The position numbers and the translations under genes are program-made. Below, piece after piece: positions 21,372 through 33,802 of a stretch of DNA of 64,000 nt; positions within the stretch are counted from its first letter, which is position 1; each line of letters opens with the position of its first letter. Source of the stretch: Parietaria judaica (Eukaryota; Streptophyta; Magnoliopsida; Rosales; Urticaceae); contig OX940869.1 in NCBI GenBank assembly GCA_954871525.1, forward strand, positions 11,493,001 to 11,557,000, given 5' to 3'. Below the pieces are notes generated by a model that was not told the origin of the DNA, ran no database searches, and worked only from the letters and a program-made list of their open reading frames with translations.

Positions 21372-22638
21372 AGTGGCCGACTTGTATGATCAACTATGAC
21401 ATCATGCATATACATATATAAATATATACAAGGGAATAACGAGAAATGTACTTAAATTTTACTCAATCGAGTCGGCCTAGATTTGAGTTTTTTTTTTTTA
21501 GGATAATAGGTACATTCAAAGCGTAATACATAAAGTAAAACTTCAATACATCTATCACTGAAAAAGCCTTGGATCTATACCGCGTTGGTTGATATAATTT
21601 TGATATATTTGCCACCATTAATCTTATATATGTCTAATGGTTTAATTAAATCTAGTTTTTCACACCCTTTTAGAATAACTAGTCATGAACGTGCTGCTCC
21701 GATTTTTAAAACACCGACTCTTCCGGTATGGATAGTTCCATAATATCCTCTTCCAACTAACTGAGGGCGGCTTGCCCCGATTTTTTAAAACAGGTGCCTC
21801 AACCGACATATTAAACTCTAGCTTATTGAATTTAGGCTTATTATGGGCAAAAATACTCAAGTAATTTGGAAATATAGCGGCATAACCAAGTTAAAAATAT
21901 CATGACAATAGTACCCAAGTTCCATTTTTTAATTTTTTTCTTTTAGAATTCTACCCATGTTGACATTAGTTCCCTTAACATCTTTGCCAGATATTATTTT
22001 ATAAGATTTATCATTGCTCTTTCATAGCTAAACGCCGGTTCCAGAGTTAGCAACGCCAAATTCGGAGAAAAATTGCACACATTTTGTATTTTTGGCAGCG
22101 AGCTAATTTTCATATACTTGAAGGCCTCTAATAATAAAAAGTAAAACCACAAAGTTGTAGTTCCATCTCTTAGCTTCCAACTATAAGTTATTTGTAAAAT
22201 TTCGATACAAAATTAGTACGTTATGCCAAAAATACGAATAACAGAACTAACGTCATAGGAACAAAATTCTAAAATTTTCCAAAAAAAAAAAACTTAGATA
22301 TTATTGTCATAATCTTTTTAACTTGATCCTATGTCGTTAGGTTATAGATTACTTGAGTACTTTTACTCATAGTACCCCTTGAATTTAATAGCTAGATATT
22401 TGCCTCCTTGAAAAGTCAGAGTCCAACTTGATAATAGAGTCGGCTAACTTGATAATAGGATAATTGAATTCATGTGGGAGATCAATCTATTAATGTGGAA
22501 AGTCAATCTATTTTTTTTTTTCTTTTTTGTTTAAGGGGGTTATGTTTTTTGTGTATTGTATTTTTGAATTCTAAAAACAAGTTTAGAATTATGTTTTTAT
22601 GATATTTTAAATACTGTTTGGTTATATTTTTTGTTTAA
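21203..22638. other. Intergenic region upstream of CCD
   Basis: AT-rich. It contains a (TA)n run (21335-21369) bordered by two copies of AGGAGTGGCCGA[T/C]TTGTAT (about 21293 and 21370), and another fragment of the GTAGATCTATCTC-type repeat near 22010-22250. The CCD promoter should lie at its left end, but I see no element I would name with confidence. No gene is recognised. Confidence 0.5.
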
Positions 22639-23033
22639 GGGGCCGTTTGGCTATGCGGCTCACGTCCATTGTGACCGGCATACGCTCGTTGGGAGACACG
22701 GTGGAGGAGACCACCGTCGTCAAGAAATTCCTCCGACCCATCATTGGATTTGTCTCGGCGTAAACTTTCCAACGGTATATATTATGAGTCCATCCGAGGT
22801 CCGTAGAAAAAGAAAAATAATAAAATATATATTAAAATAGTTATACATGAGAGAGAAAGTAAGTAATCACGTGGAATAAAGTAGAAAATACCTTTTATGT
22901 GTTTTCTGTTTTCTTTGTAAATTTCAAAGCCACAAAAAATATATTTTGAATTCGTTTTCTAAATACATAGCCAAACGCCTTTTCTGACACTATTTTCTAA
23001 AATTTGGATTTAGAAAACATAACCAAATGGTCC
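22639..23033. mobile_element. MITE-like element containing a copia gag fragment
   Basis: The left end GGGGCCGTTTGGCTATG is mirrored by CATAGCCAAACGCC near 22966-22979 and, more loosely, by CATAACCAAATGGTCC ending at 23033, so the true right end is uncertain and two related MITEs may be nested. Immediately after the left terminal repeat comes 86 bp of copia gag (22651-22736). The rest is AT-rich and non-coding. I find no convincing target-site repeat. Confidence 0.5.
22651..22736 (+). pseudogene. 86-bp copia gag fragment
   Basis: It aligns without gaps to 12593-12678 of element A with three mismatches by eye. The bases CTATG at the left junction can belong either to the MITE terminal repeat or to gag, a short overlap typical of microhomology-driven filler insertion. 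It is too short to encode anything. Confidence 0.85.
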
Positions 23034-23740
23034 GTAAGTCTTACCATTGCATTAAAGACACACATACAATGCCGATTACTACCCTCCAAATAATTCACTT
23101 TTATTGTATTTGTATACCTTACTTCACCTTTCGAAAGGGACCAAAATGGACACATAACTATGAGGTACTGCAGAGCCAAGGTATGTGCATACTTGAATAT
23201 TTAATTACTATATAAAAAAAAAATTAATGAAAGGCTTAAAGTCATTTAATTTGGTTAATTATGGTGTTTATCATTTAATTATTTCAGATGAGAAGTTGGA
23301 AGCATTGGGAAAAAGAAACCAGAACCGCAGAATACCAATTCTCACATGGTAATAATAAGCAATTAGAGTTCGTTTCACTGGTTGAGTATTTGACAGTTCG
23401 AATTTGTACAAAACAAAAACAAAATTGTGTGTGTGTATATATATAGTATAAATGCTTCTTCTAAACTGATTATTACGTTAATCATATTATAATAAATTAA
23501 TGTATATTATTTCCAATAAATACGGAAATTTTCAACTTTTTTTTAAGTAGTTTTGTTCGAAAATTGCACTTCAAAATACAAAGTCAAATATTCAACTACT
23601 ATAACCGTTATTCAAGAAACTAATGTATATTTTGTTAAATTAATACTACAGATCCGGAGCGGTTCAGATTTGCGAGGGACGCGTCTTTTGGAAGAAGACA
23701 TTTAAGTTTCTGGACCAAAACACCCATTCTCATGTGGATA

Positions 23741-25451
23741 GTAAGAACTAAGAACCCTATCTCTCTTTATTATAATTTCTTTCACCTATATAAATAACAT
23801 GCAATATGTGTATAAATATATACGTAAGACTTACTACATTCACATAAATATATATCCGGTTAAGGTCGATGAAGTAATGAATATAGATCTTGAACACAAC
23901 ACTCACATAAATGCCACCCAAATCATGACTTATGTATATATAAATATCACTTATAGGGTTCTTATTTTTAAAACAAAAAGCTAAAATAAACTAATATATA
24001 CTCTATTTTTCTTATTTTTGATTGATTTCATAAAGAAAAATCTCCTAGATTGAAAATTGTTGTATGACTCTTTGGAAAATAGATGCTAGACTTTTTGTCA
24101 AAAATTAAAATAGAAAGTCTATAAAGCAAAAGTTTAAAACTATAATAAAGGAAAATTGCTGGATTTTTCAAAAGTTAAAATGATGAGAGGTATAAAAAAG
24201 AAACTAAAATACACTTCAAATTATCTTTTAGTTGTTTTGAAAATAAATAGTAAATTTTTGCCAAAAACAAAAAGATATTTAAAGGCAAAATTTCCAACTG
24301 AAAATAACAAGACATTTTAGAATTATTTAAATAAATAATACGGACGGCTTATCTCATACGCATTGATAAACCTTAGTGATATTTCTTGGAAAGTGTTGGC
24401 CTAATCCAAATTTATACGTATATTATCGACTATTTCCATGTCTTTTGTTAATCAAACTCATGTGGTCCTTTAACGTAACGATGCATGACCGAACTAGTCT
24501 AGTCATCAATCAAACAGTGCTTACTTAAGTACCTTTGGAAATCATTTAATGTAACAATTAATTCTCTTAAATTGGATGTTGAAATTCTGCCAATTCCATT
24601 AATCAATATGTCAAAATAAGCTTGGCCAAATTCGAGCAAGTTGGAAAAAAAATGACTTTTACTACCATGCATGGTTCTTCTTCTTTTCAATTTTTTTTAA
24701 TATAAAAAAATTGGGACAAGAATTGTTGCATAAATAATAAATCATGCATCAAATGTGCCAATGTATTTAAAAATCTCCTTTTTTAGCAGCATCGGTTCAA
24801 ATACGACAAATAATATCGACGTCCAATTCCGTCTATGTCGAAATAACATTTTTAAAACACATTAAAAATTATATATTTTTTCAATTTTTATCTTGAAATT
24901 TACTATGTTTTTAATTATACATATCAAGCTCCTTTCATAATACTTGATATTTTTAGATCTTTTAGCTTATGTCACAAAAATTCTTTAGAGGATTCATACT
25001 CGTTCACATTAGCCTGTATATAGTTTGGTATATTTGTGGAATTAAATAAAACAAGTTGTTACATAAGATAACGGTCTAAGAATGGCAAGCTAGAAATCTT
25101 ACACACCAATTTATGTCTCAATACATAGTTTTCCCATCTCTACATCAAGATATTGACTTCTTCAACGTCACTGTCTTTATACAAATTGATGTATACAATA
25201 TATATATATATTTTTAATAATTATCTCTCTATTTCCATTCAATTTTATCTTTTAAAAAAATTATTTTGAAAATTGATACAATATTTACCTTCTCAATGTA
25301 ATTTGACAATTTCTTTTCTAATTTCTAATTAATCTAATAAAATATCTAAAAATTAATGATTGGTATATACAGTTATGTCAAAGATGTCTACGCAAAAATA
25401 CACTAATATTTATGTTCTCAAAATATTTAACTATTTTTTTTTTCTTGCCAG
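23741..25451. other. MLO intron
   Basis: AT-rich intron between two MLO exons with no internal gene or clear transposon boundary. Confidence 0.6.
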
Positions 25452-25597
25452 GTATGTTTCTTCAGACAGTTCGTTAGGTCGGTTCCTAAAGTGGATTATT
25501 TAACTTTGAGGCATGGTTTCATCATGGTATGTCATCCTAACGAAATTTTATTGCAAAATTTATCGATAATTCTAGCTTCTTTAAATCATCATTTACC

Positions 25598-25603
<6 letters not shown>

Positions 25604-25647
<44 letters not shown>

Positions 25648-25666
25648 CTTGATTATTTAGCAATTT

Positions 25667-25700
<34 letters not shown>
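25604..25700. repeat. (TA)n and (AAT)n microsatellites in MLO intron
   Basis: A long TA run at about 25604-25643 is followed by an AAT/ATA run at about 25670-25700. Confidence 0.95.
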
Positions 25701-25701
<1 letters not shown>

Positions 25702-25867
25702 GAAATAAGAATATTAGACTTGATATTTAATTTATATATTCATAGAGTGATTGATTATTTGTAAACTTGTAGGCCCATTTGGCACCACAGAACCATCAAA
25801 TTTTCAATTTTCAGAAGTACATTAACAGGTCTTTAGAAGAGGACTTGAAAGTGTTAGACATATTCTA

Positions 25868-26367
25868 CGTGAGCTTAAGTTTGACTTAGTCCGTCACACT
25901 GAGGAAATCAGCTCGGGTACCGACCGGAACCAAGGACGGACAAGAGTTCACCCCAGCTCGGGTGAACACGAGCAGAAGGTCCGAATAGAAGGCAAGCCCG
26001 ACCACGGGCAGACGAGCAGACCAGCTCGGGGACAGAGAAGTTGTCCAAGCAGGAAAGGGAAAGTCAACAACTACCCGCGAAGCTTGAGGAGCAAGCAAAG
26101 ATCAAGTCAAAGATTTGATAAGATTATTTAGGGTAGTTTCCCGATTTTGTGCGATTTGGTTAGCTAGGGTTTCGCCTATGTGAGGCTATATAAACCTAGC
26201 ATTGTACACTTTGCAAAGTGCTGAGTCCATTAGAGTTTTCTTTGTATTTTTTCCTTCGATTATCAATAGAGAAATTATTCTCTCAAAAGTTCGTGTTCTT
26301 CAATTCCTGTTCGATTTTCTTTGGTGGTGATCGTGTTCTTTGCAGATCCGTGAATTGGGAACCAACA
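25868..26367 (+). repeat. 5' LTR of element C
   Basis: 500 bp, ends GGGAACCAACA, with TATA-like GGCTATATAAACC near 26184. The distance from the LTR start to ATTATTTAG is 87 codons, the same as in its 3' LTR. Confidence 0.9.
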
Positions 26368-26369
26368 AG

Positions 26370-26381
26370 TGGTATCAGAGC
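26370..26381 (+). other. Primer binding site of element C
   Basis: TGGTATCAGAGC, two bases after the LTR, as in element A. Confidence 0.9.
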
Positions 26382-26393
26382 TTCAATCAAAGA

Positions 26394-29300
26394 ATGTCTT
26401 CATCATCAGAGTCACCGATCGACGAAGCTTTGGTCGCGCAGAAACCAGACTCCAGAGAAGGCATAGTTACGCTCCATTACCCCATGCTCACGAAGAGCAA
26501 TTACGCCGTGTGGGCGTTGAAGATGAGGGTAAATCTGCAGGCGCAGGGAGTGTGGGAGGCCGTAGAGAACGGTGGTGTCGAAGGGCGCAAGGAAAGAATG
26601 GCTCTAGCCGCAATCTACCGAGCAGTTTCGGAAGATGTTCTTCTCATGCTCGCCGAGCAAGATTCAGCGAAGGAAGCATGGAAAACACTTCAGACCATGC
26701 ACATGGGCGCAGATCGCGTCAAGGAGGCGAAGGTCCAAACCTTAAAAAGTGAGTTCTAGGTGATGAGGATGAAGGAGAGCGAATCGATTGATGACTTCGC
26801 TATGAGGCTCACGTCCATTGTGACCGGCATTCGCTCGATGGGAGACAAGGTGGAAGAGACCACTGTTGTCAAGAAATTCTTCGAGCAGTGCCTCACAGGT
26901 ACATGCAGATCATAACATCGATAGAGCAGTTCGGCGATCTCAAGACCATGACGGTCGAGGAGGTTGTTGGTCGCCTCAAAGCCCACGAGGAGAAACTTCA
27001 GGGTTACGGTGATAGGAAAGAGGAGAAGAACCTCCTGCTCACGCATGAAGAGTGGACCGCCAGACAACAAAAAACTGGGGGAGCCGCGTTTTCTTCAAAT
27101 TCCTCAGGTCGGAACAGCTTTGATAGAGAAGTCCGAGGTCGCGGACAAGGTCGTGGACGAGGTCGAGGTCGGGATCAGCGAGGTCATGGCAATGGTGCAC
27201 CCCGTTAGCAAGGCACGACCAGGAGAGACAAGAGCACAGTGAAGTGCTACAGTTGTCAAAAGCTTGGGCACTTAGCAACTGAGTGCCAGAGCAGGAACCA
27301 GGACGAAGAGGCGAATCTAGCGAGATTTCCAGATGACCAGCCGACATTGTTGTTTGCCGAGCAGGAAACGCGTCTGGACGAACAGAATGGCTAAAGCGTT
27401 GCCAAGGCCCGGGCAGAAGTGATCAGTGTGCCGATCAGCCCAGAGGCCGAGCAGACCTGTCCGGAGGAAACCAGTGAGAAGGTTTTCCTCATCGAGGATA
27501 AGGTTATTGCAAACTTCCTCGTAGACGGAGAAAAGAAAGTCAGTACCGACGTATGGTACTTAGACAACGGAGCTAGCAACCACATGACTTGGGACCGAGC
27601 TAAGTTTGAAGAGCTCGATGAGAAGATCATGGGCAACGTGAAAATCAGCGACGGATCAGTCGTAGAGATCTGAGGCAGAGGGTTGATCCTGTTCGAGTGC
27701 AAGAATGGCGACCAACGTCTGATGACCTAGGTGTACTTCATTCCGAAGTTGAAGAGCAACATCATCAGTCTAGGGCAAATGACTGAGATCGGGAACACGG
27801 TGGTACTACAAGAGTCCTAGCTGAAGATGTGGACCAAGGAAGAAGAGTTGTTGATGAAGGTAGAGCGAACACCCAACAGACTCTACAAGATTCTCCTGAA
27901 GACGTGCTAGCCCGTCTGTCTCATGGCATCGTTATCAGACCCGGCTTGGCTATGGCACGCATGGCTCAGACACGTGAATTTTAACGCGCTCAATATAATG
28001 AACGAGAAGAAGATGGTCTTCGGGGTTCCCAAGATAGAACACCCCGACCAGCTATGTGAGTGCTGCATGATCGCGAAGCAGGCGAGGATACCTTTTCCGA
28101 TCAAGGCCAAATTCTGAGCAGAGAGACCCTTACAGTTGGTGCATGCAGACCTATGTGGTCCAGTCACCCCAGCAACATTGGCAGGTAACAAGTACTTTCT
28201 TTTACTTATTGACGATTACAGCCGCTGGATGTGGGTTTATATGATTAAGGAGAAGAGCGGAGCCTTTGAGGTCTTCAAGAAGTTCAAGAAGATCATGGAG
28301 AATGGCTCGGTGCACAGGTTAAAGGTCTTACATACAGACCGAGGAGGAGAATTTACTTCCCAGCAGTTCGGAGAATTCTGCGACCAGGAAGGAGTTCAGC
28401 GTCACCTGTCAGCACCTCACACGCCCCATCATAATGGCGTGGTGGAAATATGAAACCGAACTGTGATGAACACAGCCAAGAGTTTGCTCAAGAGCATGCA
28501 ACTTCCAGCTCATTTTTGGGCAGCAGCAGTAAGACATGCGGTCTACCTGCTTAATCGCTTGCCGACCAAGGCGCTAGGAGAGCGCACTCCCTACCAGGCG
28601 TGGAAAAGGAAGAAATCCAACTTAGAACATTTGAGAGTGTTCGGGTGCACCGCACATCTGAAGGTTGCGGGGCACATAGGTTGCGGGGTCACATCTCAAG
28701 AAGCTGGATGACCGGAGTCAGAAGATGTTGTACCTTGGCGTTGAAGAAGGAAGCAAGGAACACAGACTCTACGATCCACGACGCGTCAGACTCCTAGTGG
28801 GTAGAGATGTTGTGTTCGAAGAAGAGATAAAGTGGGATTGCGCAACGAGAAAGGAGAACCCGAGAAGAACTTAGTAGGGTTCACAGTCAAGGATGAAGAG
28901 GTGGTTGCCGAGCAGGATCAGCCCGGAACACCCAGCTCGGGAACAGCTTTGCCGAGCACGAGAGAACCCAGCCCGGGAGAGAACAGCTCGGATACACCAC
29001 GGACACCAAGTCCGAGCAGGACCAGCCCGTCCAGCTCAGAAGATTCCTCCGTCAAAGAGGATTCGACCCCTAGCAGATGTCTACGATCAGACTCAAGAAG
29101 TAGGGATGAGCCCGGAGGAACTTGCTTTATTGTGCATCGAGGAGCCGGCAAGCTACGGGGAGGCAGCAACCGAGCAAGAGTGGCAGGAAGCAATGAAGAA
29201 GGAGATGGAGTTCATCGATAAGAACATGACATGGGAGCTAACCGACCTGCCCAAAGGTCATAAACCCATCGGCCTGAAGTGGGTGTATAAGCTGAAGAAG

Positions 29301-30890
29301 GACACCGAAGGGAACGTCCTTAAGCACAAGGCAAGGCTGGTAGAAAAAGGCTATGTGCACAAAAAAGGCATAGACTTTGAGGAATTCTTTGCTCCAGTAG
29401 TTAGACTGGACACGGGAAGTCATCGAGGATTCACCACATGGATGTCAAATCGGCATTCCTAAATGGTGACCTCTAAGAAGAAGTGTACGTCAAGCAACCA
29501 GAGGGGTTCGGCGTCACGGGTAAGGAGCAGAAGGTGTACAAACTATCCAAGGCCTTATACGGGCTGAAACAAACACCAAGAGTGTGGAACATTCGCCTTG
29601 ACAAGAGCTTAAAAAACCTTGTATTCACAAAGTGCCTGAGCGAGCAAGCAGTCTACACCAAGAGTACCGGGCAGGAAACCCTGATCGTGGGAGTATGTGG
29701 ACGACATGATCGTCACTAGATCCAGCGCAGGAGGCGTAGATGGATTCAAGCAGCAGATGATGGCCGAATTTGAGATGAGTGACCTCGGATTACTTTCGTA
29801 CTACCTCGGTCTCGAGGTGGAACAAAAGAAAGACTGCATTACGCTGAAGCAGTTGGCCTACGCAAGGAAGATCCTTATGCAGTTCGAGATGGCGGATTGC
29901 AACCCGAGCAAATACCCAATAAAGGCGAAGCTGCAGCTCGGGAAGGAAGCTGAAGGGAGAAGTGTGGATTCCAGGAGTACAGACGCGTGATTGGGTGTCT
30001 GAGATACCTCACTCACACCCGACCAGACATTACACACGCAGTCGGGATAGTCAGTCGATACATGGAAAATCCCATAAGTGCACACCAGCAGGTGGTGAAG
30101 CACATCTTGCGATACGTAAAGGGCACGACAGACTACGGGATCCAGTACAACAGAGGAAGCGGAGCAGAAGTACTAGTCGGCTTTACTGACAATGATCTGG
30201 CCGGTGATATTGATGACAGGAAGAGTACCGGAGGAATGGCGTTCTACCTCAATGGAAACCTGATCACCTGGCAGTCTCAAAAGCAGCGGACAGTAGCTCT
30301 ATCCTCATGTGAAGCAAAGTTCATGGCGGCAACCGCAGCAGCATGTCAAGCTATGTGGTTGAAAGGGCTTCTAAGTTAAGTGACCGGATCCGAGCAGAGA
30401 CCAGTTACTATCTACGTGGACAACAAGTCTGCAATTGCGTTGATGAAGAATCCAGTGTTTCATGGACGGAGCAAACACATTGACACGAAATTTCACTACA
30501 TTCTTGAGTATGGAGAAGCGAGAGATCATCGTAGAGTTCGTCAACACAAGAGAGCAACGGGCAGACATCCTTACCAAGGCTCTAGCGAGAGTCAAGTTCA
30601 CAGAGATGAGAGAGCTGGTCGGAGAATGTGAGCTTAAGCTTTACTTAGTCCGTCACACTGAGGAAGTCAGCCCGGGTACCGACCAGAACCCAGGACGGAC
30701 AAGAGTTCAGCCCAGCTCGGGTGAACACGAGCAGAAGGTCCAAATAGAAGGCAAGCCCGACCACGGGCAGACGAGCAGACCAGCTCGGGGACAGAGAAGC
30801 TGTCCGAGCAGGAAAGGGAAAGTCAACAACTACCCGCGAAGCTTGAGGACCAAGCAAAGATCAAGTCAAAGATTTGATAAGATTATTTAG
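26394..30890 (+). pseudogene. Element C gag-pol, many stops
   Basis: It starts at the ATG at 26394 ([12 protein letters not shown]) and follows element A domain by domain: gag, CCHC knuckle with CYSCQKLGHLATEC spacing near 27245, protease LDNGASNHM near 27560, integrase 27920-28640, RT 29180-29860 and RNase H 30150-30560. The first stop is TAG at 26757-26759, replacing the Glu codon after GAGTTC. Further stops interrupt every domain (for example at 27206, 27671 and 28117), and frameshifts occur near 28680 and 29700. The last open stretch again runs through the 3' LTR boundary for 87 codons and stops at the same ATTATTTAG as in element A. Confidence 0.92.
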
Positions 30891-31126
30891 GGTAGTTTCC
30901 CGATTTTGTGCGATTTGGTTAGCTAGTGTTTCGCCTTTGTGAGGCTATATAAACCTAGCATTGTACACTTTGTAAAGGGCTGAGTCCATTAGAGTTTTCT
31001 TTTTATTTTTTCCTTAGATTATCAATAGAGAAATTTTTCTCCAAAAAGTTCGTGTTCTTCAATTCCTGCTCGATTTTCTTTGGCGGTAATCGTGTTCTTT
31101 GTAGATCCGTTAATTGGGAACCAACA
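30627..31126 (+). repeat. 3' LTR of element C
   Basis: 500 bp, TG..CA ends, GGCTATATAAACC TATA region near 30944. It differs from the 5' LTR by scattered substitutions, more than between the two LTRs of element A, so the insertion looks older. Confidence 0.92.
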
Positions 31127-33303
31127 TTCAATATATGCCCTCTATTCAGATTCTAATCCCGCTTGTATAAGATTATGGTCGTTCACCTAGGAATGAAATG
31201 TTCTTATTAATGTTAATCTTATATAGTTATCTACGGATTATAGATTTAATTATCAAATTGAATGTTTGATCCTTAGTTCTTTAAACTTTTGCATTTATGT
31301 TAAAGTCATCACACTGGGTCTTTGTGTGAGGAGGTTTGACCAACATAATAAATATAGAACTTAAAATTGGTCCATAGTCTAGATCGGAAATGGGAACTTC
31401 TGATCGGGAACGACTACTGATAGATCTCATTTATGTGGTGACCTATTACCGGGTCAGAGTGATGTCCATGCACTGGTAAGTTCATCGGGTATGAAGTGTC
31501 TTCATACTGGAAAGGGACTGACTTATATCCGAAATCATCATGTAAGTCTGTCACTGATGAAAGTACGGTAAGGTCGCTAAGATGATCAAATTAAATCTAT
31601 TGATGTCCTGAGGTAACGTGGGTTTATACGGTTGAGCTTAAACGATCTTTGATTTAATCGTTTCATACAATCAAGTATCCCCAACACTTTTATTTTCTGA
31701 TCGGAAGGTTGGCCGTAGTAAACTGCATATTATAGATATGGATAATAACTTTATGATTTCCTTATTATGATTTTGTGGGAAGCAAATAAGTACTCATGAC
31801 CAGCTTACAAGATTCATAACCCGATAAGTGAGTAGTTTGCAATAAATCATAGACTGAGGTAGTGTCATCAAAAGGGCAGAACGGTAATAATATATTTACC
31901 ATTTTGATGAGAATCATAATAATACGAAAACTGATCAATTCAGATAACTGATTGTATCAATGGACGCCTATGATCAGGAAGATATAATTATACACACTTG
32001 AGAGTTCAGCTTCGTGCTATAGTGGAAAGTTACCGAAGTTGGTGAAAGTTCTACACTTTCACCGTAACTCGGGTGTGTTTTCCATTTGTCCCCTTTGTAG
32101 ATCCATAAGGATGACACCACAAATATGTTCATTATATTAGTTAAACATTTAATAGATCCAATCAAGAGTGATTCATGATTGTTGTCACGAATTCTCTGAT
32201 TAACCTAAAGTGGCAAAAGTACCAAAGTTTTTTATATTGACCGGGAATGTGAAAAATCGATAATTGAATTTGACCCTTAGATAATTCTAGGATTATGGGA
32301 AATCAAATTCTGTGAATTTATCATTTTGAATCGTGCAATTCTGATGTACGGTTTGAGAGTTATGGTCAAAACAGTTTTTTGGCGAAGGCCGAAATAGCCG
32401 TTGTATTTACCTGCGAATTTGAGAGAAAATTAAATATTGGATTTAAATCCTGGAATATTTAATTAAGAAAATAATCATAATGATTTTCGAATTATGGTTA
32501 TAGTGATTTCAAATCTTGAAAATATAAAGATTTGATTTATTAAATCTTTTAGGGTATTTCCTGAAAAGATTTGATATGGATTTATTCTTTATTTGACTTA
32601 ATCATTAAATCAAATCTTTGAGTGAATATCTCCAAATTGGTTGAGATAATCTCTCTAAAGTGGTTGGGATCAGTTGCCTATAAATAAGGGATCTCTGGAA
32701 CCCTAAATCACACACAACATATCCTAAAAACGTCAGAAAAGTTGTTTTCTCTCAGCCTCTCTCAGTTCCTGCGAATTTTTCAGGGAAAATTCTTCCTAAG
32801 ATTTTACTTTTAGGGTTTAGAGGTTATTCTAAAAGTGCCCACGCTCTTGGCGACGTAATCCTGGAGTCATATATCGGAAGACAACTGGGAGCTATCTTCT
32901 CACAGAAAATCACAAAGAGCATGTGGATCAGAAGACACGGAGTTCTTGAAGATTAAAGAACGCAGACAGAATCGTTGAAGGTGAAAGGTACACGTTCTTG
33001 TATTTATCGATTATGAGATTATTCATTTTTACTCAAGGCTCAGATTAAAATACATAAACATGTTAATAAATTAAACTTAATTAATTCATCGCGATCGGGA
33101 AAATTAATTGTAAGTTGATTTTGATACAGACGGTTTGACAGGGTTTTTGGTATGGGACTCTAGCCCATTAAATTTTTTTAAAGGTCAAACAGTTTGCCTC
33201 AATCAACGATTACAGTTTCTTTAGAGTCGGCGGTGACCTATTTGGGTCTAGATCCGCAGGCACGACTCGGAATCGGTGACACAACGATATCGATTCCAGC
33301 AAT

Positions 33304-33315
33304 TGGTATCAGAGT
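33304..33315 (+). other. Primer binding site of element E
   Basis: TGGTATCAGAGT two bases after the left LTR; one mismatch in the last base to the initiator Met-tRNA complement. Confidence 0.8.
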
Positions 33316-33797
33316 CCTGATTTACGAGGAATAATTAATTTAATTTAGGGATAATAATTTAAGAATTATTTTGGAAATGATTTTTGGTGAAAATAATTTA
33401 TTAATATTCTTAGAATATTTTTTTTTTGTATTTTCTAGCATTTGGTTTTGTTTTAAAAATATAAATTTTACCCGATCTTAAAAACTGGGTAGAACGAACT
33501 GGGATTGATCGAAGTCAACCCCAATTCGCGAATTGGGTTTAAACCAAGGTTTAAAATTTTACGAAAATCGTGCGAAATTCGGGCTAAATTTTGTTTTCCG
33601 AAGATATGCGAAGCGAATGTCTTGTCGTTTCGTAAAATTTTTACCAAATGTCGTCGACAGGTGAACGACATTCCAATCGAAAGTTTGTCGTTTTTAGCCT
33701 TCAAAACGACGAAATGTAGAAAGAAATTCAGGAAAAAAAAACCCACAGCAGCCTTTCGAGCCACTCCTTTTTCATTTTCCGTCCCAAACCCAGCGAC
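33316..33797. other. E internal leader
   Basis: Sequence between E's PBS and the target site of solo LTR F. No gag-like frame is recognised, and the open stretches on both strands look like chance. Confidence 0.5.
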
Positions 33798-33802
33798 AGA
33801 AG

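Larger units (their letters stand above)
25868..31126 (+). mobile_element. Ty1/copia retrotransposon C, family A, defective
   Basis: LTRs at 25868-26367 and 30627-31126 (500 bp each), PBS at 26370-26381. Flanks are TTCTA (25863-25867) and TTCAA (31127-31131), four of five matching, as expected for an old target-site repeat inside E's left LTR. The first base of the 5' LTR is C instead of T. The internal region keeps the gag-pol order of element A but has many stops. The purine tract is deleted: GGTCGGAGAATG runs straight into the LTR, through a GGAGA overlap. Confidence 0.93.
25852..33301 (+). repeat. Left LTR of E, split by element C
   Basis: The LTR consists of 25852-25867 plus 31132-33301, about 2.19 kb after removing C and one copy of its target site. 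It ends GATTCCAGCA. A TATA box TATAAATA lies at 32679-32686, followed by a leader rich in CTCTCTCAG. Alignment to 45694-47856 is high by eye throughout. Confidence 0.85.
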
